64,000 nt of DNA from JAAFHZ01 sp964247085 (GTDB lineage: Bacteria > Cyanobacteriota > Cyanobacteriia > Cyanobacteriales > Chamaesiphonaceae), in the NCBI GenBank assembly GCA_964247085.1, contig CAXTSX010000014.1, forward strand, positions 1-64,000, read 5' to 3'. A program made the position numbers and the translations under genes. The notes below the pieces were generated by a model. The model did not search any database. It was not told where the DNA came from and saw only the letters and a list, made by a program, of their open reading frames with translations. Positions 61,381-64,000 of this stretch are shown here, piece by piece (position 1 is the first letter of the stretch; each line of letters begins with the position of its first letter).

Positions 61381-62550
61381 CTAAAATATATCTGCTGGAT
61401 CTGCATCTTGTAGTTTGCGAACTGCCGTTGCCCCTGATATCAAACACATGGCTAAAGTTGAAATAAATACCACAACAGCTCGTTCTAGCGTCATACCAAT
61501 AGGCAATAAAGTTGCCTTCTTAGTAATTTCATATTGAACCAGTGTAATCAAGAATCCTGGTAAATAACCCATGATAGCTATAAAAAACGCCTGTTGAAAA
61601 ACCACTTTTAATAAATATCGATGGCGATAGCCCAATGCCTTTAATGTTGCATATTCAGGTAGATGCTCAGAAACATTTGTATATAAAATTTGATAGACAA
61701 CTACAATTCCCACAATGATTCCCAATGTCACCCCTAAGCTGAAAATAAATCCGATTGCTGTACTGCTTTCCCAATAGTCTTTGTCGAATTTTATATAATC
61801 AGCTTTACTCAAAACCCTCACATCTTTTGGGAGATGCTGGCGGAGTTTATCCATAAAGCCATTTACATCACTCCCTGGTTTTAGTTTAATCAAACCAACA
61901 TGAACAAAACCCTTGCCTCTAGTATTAACAATTCTCAAAAAATTCAAGTGGCTAGTTAAAATATTGCCATCAGAACCAAAAGAAGTCCCTAGATTGAATA
62001 GTCCAACTACATGAATTTTTGAATTCACGCCTTCACTGCCAATTTCTGTAATTACTTCATTATTTTTTTTAAAATCACTAGCAATCGGGCCAAATTCTTC
62101 CCGAGACTCTCGATCGAACAAAATTCGCTCAGATAAATTTATTTCCGGGATTTTGTCATTAATTTCCTGAGAAGTAAAAACTGGATAGCGCGTATCAAAA
62201 CCAATTACTAAAATATTTCGCCAATAATTACGAGTTTGGGGATTTTTCCACTGGGCAAATCCTAGGTAAATGGGTGCCACAAAGTCTACCTCTGGGAAGG
62301 CCATTGTTTGACCTAATCGACGCTCGCTAAATGCATCCATTGCAATCAAAGAGGTCGAGCGAGGGCTGATAATTACACAATCGCCATTCAGTGATTCATG
62401 AAACCTAATAGCACTATCAAACAAAGCATCACGAATCCCAAATTGCATAAAAACAATGACAACCGCAAAAATTACACCCGACAAGGCAATCACAAGTCTG
62501 ATTTTTTGATGTTTGAGTTGTAACCAAGCTACGGGTAATTTTTGAAACAT
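61381..62550 (-). CDS. devC: DevC-like ABC exporter membrane subunit
   Basis: 389 residues with an N-terminal segment and three C-terminal membrane segments (for example FIFSLGVTLGIIVGIVVVYQ, and IGMTLERAVVVFIS followed by TLAMCLISG) around a large periplasmic domain: the FtsX/MacB permease plan. SEHLPEYATLKALGYRH is the coupling-helix motif of the DevC family. It starts 3 bases after devB, so they are coupled. Confidence 0.9.
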   Translation of the reverse strand: MFQKLPVAWLQLKHQKIRLVIALSGVIFAVVIVFMQFGIRDALFDSAIRFHESLNGDCVIISPRSTSLIAMDAFSERRLGQTMAFPEVDFVAPIYLGFAQWKNPQTRNYWRNILVIGFDTRYPVFTSQEINDKIPEINLSERILFDRESREEFGPIASDFKKNNEVITEIGSEGVNSKIHVVGLFNLGTSFGSDGNILTSHLNFLRIVNTRGKGFVHVGLIKLKPGSDVNGFMDKLRQHLPKDVRVLSKADYIKFDKDYWESSTAIGFIFSLGVTLGIIVGIVVVYQILYTNVSEHLPEYATLKALGYRHRYLLKVVFQQAFFIAIMGYLPGFLITLVQYEITKKATLLPIGMTLERAVVVFISTLAMCLISGATAVRKLQDADPADIF

Positions 62551-62553
62551 TGT

Positions 62554-63987
62554 TTATGATCCGGTGTCGATGGCAACATTAACCTGTAGATTAGTTAAGC
62601 TACTTACTTTTTTGCTGTCTTCTGGATTTAGCCGAATTTTGACTTGGACAACTCGGACATCGGCATCCTTGACCGGATCTGTCCCTAGAGTATTGGGAGT
62701 ACCAATCTTCAGGCCGACTCGATCGACAGTCCCACTAAGTGAACCGATCGTTTTATCAGCACGGATTACGGCTTTTTGTCCTTGCCGAATACGAGCAATA
62801 TCGGTCTCGTAAATCTCTGCACTCACATACATTTGCGAAGTGTTTCCTAACTCGGCAATGCCTTTTTGCTGATGAATCAGCTCCCCCGGCCAAGTATTGA
62901 TTTTGAGAACTCGACCATTAATCGGGGCTTGGACATAAGCCTGGGCGAGATCGGCCTGCGCTTTTTTAACCGCAGCTTTACTAGAAAGCAACTCTTGAGT
63001 TGCTACCTGCACATCCACCGGACGAACTTCGGCCACGGCTTCCTTCGAGCCAGCCGTAGCGGCAATCTCGTTGTTCAAAGTATTAATGATTCGCTGCGCG
63101 TTAGACTTAGCCTCGCGAATTTGCTGTTGCCGGGTATTGACAATTCGATTTAAAGAAGAGTTAGCCTGTGCCAATCGTTCCTGGGCAGTGGCTTGATTCA
63201 AACAAATATTGTCGCGCTGAGACTTGGAAATTGCTCCACCTTCTTCTAGAGTATTGTAGCGATCGCATTCTTTACTAGCATTATTAAGCTCTGCTTTAGT
63301 TTGAAGAATTAGGGCTTCTTGGGTACTACGTTCGCCCTCCAATTGAGCCTGAAGATTGGCAAGTGTTGCTTGTTGGGTGTTGATCTGCCCTTGTAGTTCA
63401 GCTTTAGAACTACGATACTTAGCTTCTTGTGCTTTAATATCGCCAGTTTTAGACCCAGCTTTGACCTGCTGTAGTTTAGCTTCAGCAATTTTGACTCCTT
63501 GTTGGCTCTGCTCCAAAATCGCTTGGAGCCGATCTCGGTTATCTAAAACCGCTACCGCTTGGCCTTTCTTAATCAAATCACCTTGACGAATCAGTAGCTG
63601 GTCAATCCGACTCCCTTCTAAAAATGCCGGAGCAGACAGCAAAATTGTTTCGCCTTCGGGTTCAATATAACCCAGCGCCGAAATCGATGGGGATTTTGCG
63701 GGAACTAGTGTTGCATTAGCTGTAACACTAGGACGTGGCTGAATTGACTGAGACCATGCGTATATCAAAAAACCGACCCCTACGAGAGTAATTCCACCGA
63801 GCAACAGCATAAGTCGTCGATTTAGAAAACCACCTCGTTGTTTTGGCTGAATTTCTGACAACATCAATGATGAAGACGAATATCCAACCAGAGCCGAAGA
63901 GTCGTCACGACGCTGAATCGATGAGGCAGAATATTCTGCCAAACTTGGGGCAACAAACACGTCCTTATTTTCAATGGTTCGTTGCAA
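62554..63987 (-). CDS. devB: DevB-like membrane-fusion protein
   Basis: At least 477 residues. A short cytoplasmic N-terminus with one membrane helix (LMLLLGGITLVGVGFLIYAW, near 59-78) leads to a barrel-sandwich/coiled-coil HlyD domain: SPSISALGYIEPEGE, long heptad repeats in the middle, then VQAPINGRVLKI and beta-barrel motifs. The frame is open to the window edge; the start shown is a TTG, and a start within or upstream of it is possible. First gene of the exporter operon. Confidence 0.85.
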   Translation of the reverse strand: MQRTIENKDVFVAPSLAEYSASSIQRRDDSSALVGYSSSSLMLSEIQPKQRGGFLNRRLMLLLGGITLVGVGFLIYAWSQSIQPRPSVTANATLVPAKSPSISALGYIEPEGETILLSAPAFLEGSRIDQLLIRQGDLIKKGQAVAVLDNRDRLQAILEQSQQGVKIAEAKLQQVKAGSKTGDIKAQEAKYRSSKAELQGQINTQQATLANLQAQLEGERSTQEALILQTKAELNNASKECDRYNTLEEGGAISKSQRDNICLNQATAQERLAQANSSLNRIVNTRQQQIREAKSNAQRIINTLNNEIAATAGSKEAVAEVRPVDVQVATQELLSSKAAVKKAQADLAQAYVQAPINGRVLKINTWPGELIHQQKGIAELGNTSQMYVSAEIYETDIARIRQGQKAVIRADKTIGSLSGTVDRVGLKIGTPNTLGTDPVKDADVRVVQVKIRLNPEDSKKVSSLTNLQVNVAIDTGS

Positions 63988-64000
63988 TACCGGAGCATGA

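Overview
The window is a piece of a cyanobacterial chromosome. The evidence is a PipX gene, a CobN cobaltochelatase subunit, a DevBCA-type exporter, giant Ser/Thr kinase-AAA-histidine kinase fusions, glutamate-1-semialdehyde aminomutase and dense GCGATCGC/CGATCG (HIP1-like) sites. Genus is not determined; the heavy use of CGATCGAT would suit a Chamaesiphon-like or other filamentous/colonial cyanobacterium, but this is only an impression.

Layout. 1-0.8 kb: remnant of an IS200/IS605 tnpB ending exactly beside cysT. 0.8-2.7 kb: sulfate uptake (cysT, sbpA). 2.8-3.7 kb: tRNA-Thr(UGU), rpmA and rplU. 4-5.3 kb: a ten-repeat TPR protein. 5.4-10.3 kb: cobN and a ZnuA-like lipoprotein behind a perfect 7-1-7 Fur/Zur-type operator. 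10.6-14.9 kb (minus strand): a RiPP cluster with a radical SAM/SPASM enzyme, two Nif11-leader precursors whose cores each carry an X-Tyr-Gly motif (splicease-type), three further short GG-leader peptides and a pair of 8-Cys accessory proteins. 15.1-23.5 kb (plus strand): a lanthipeptide cluster with an APH-type kinase, a HopA1-family lyase, a LanM-like protein and six precursor cassettes. 23.7-24.3 kb: MazEF-type toxin-antitoxin. 24.5-32 kb: housekeeping genes (methyltransferase, NAD kinase, TrpE/PabB-like, PipX, 5-formyl-THF cyclo-ligase, hemL, Moco oxidoreductase, aldo-keto reductase). 32-43.6 kb: two giant hybrid kinases and a histidine kinase. 43.6-59.7 kb (minus): an iterative type I PKS operon with an alpha-oxoamine synthase, two medium-chain reductases, a metallo-beta-lactamase-fold hydrolase and three RetSat/CrtI-like oxidoreductases. 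60.1-64 kb (minus): DUF2141 protein and DevBCA-like exporter.

The most unusual system is at 15.1-23.5 kb. The LanM-like protein keeps a complete cyclase domain with a CCG (three-Cys) zinc site as in prochlorosin synthetases, but its dehydratase domain has lost most catalytic residues (H to E, N to Q, DLE to DAA, RPT to RPG, D to N). The standalone kinase and HopA1 lyase encoded just upstream, which are the dehydration pair of class V lanthipeptides and thioamitides, have intact kinase motifs. The inferred logic is dehydration in trans (class V-like) plus cyclisation by a class II-derived CCG cyclase, acting on six leader-conserved, core-variable peptides that each have their own 5' block and terminator. 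A second candidate novel locus is the PKS plus alpha-oxoamine synthase operon, which should make a sphingoid-like amino-ketone lipid, possibly exported by the neighbouring DevBCA.
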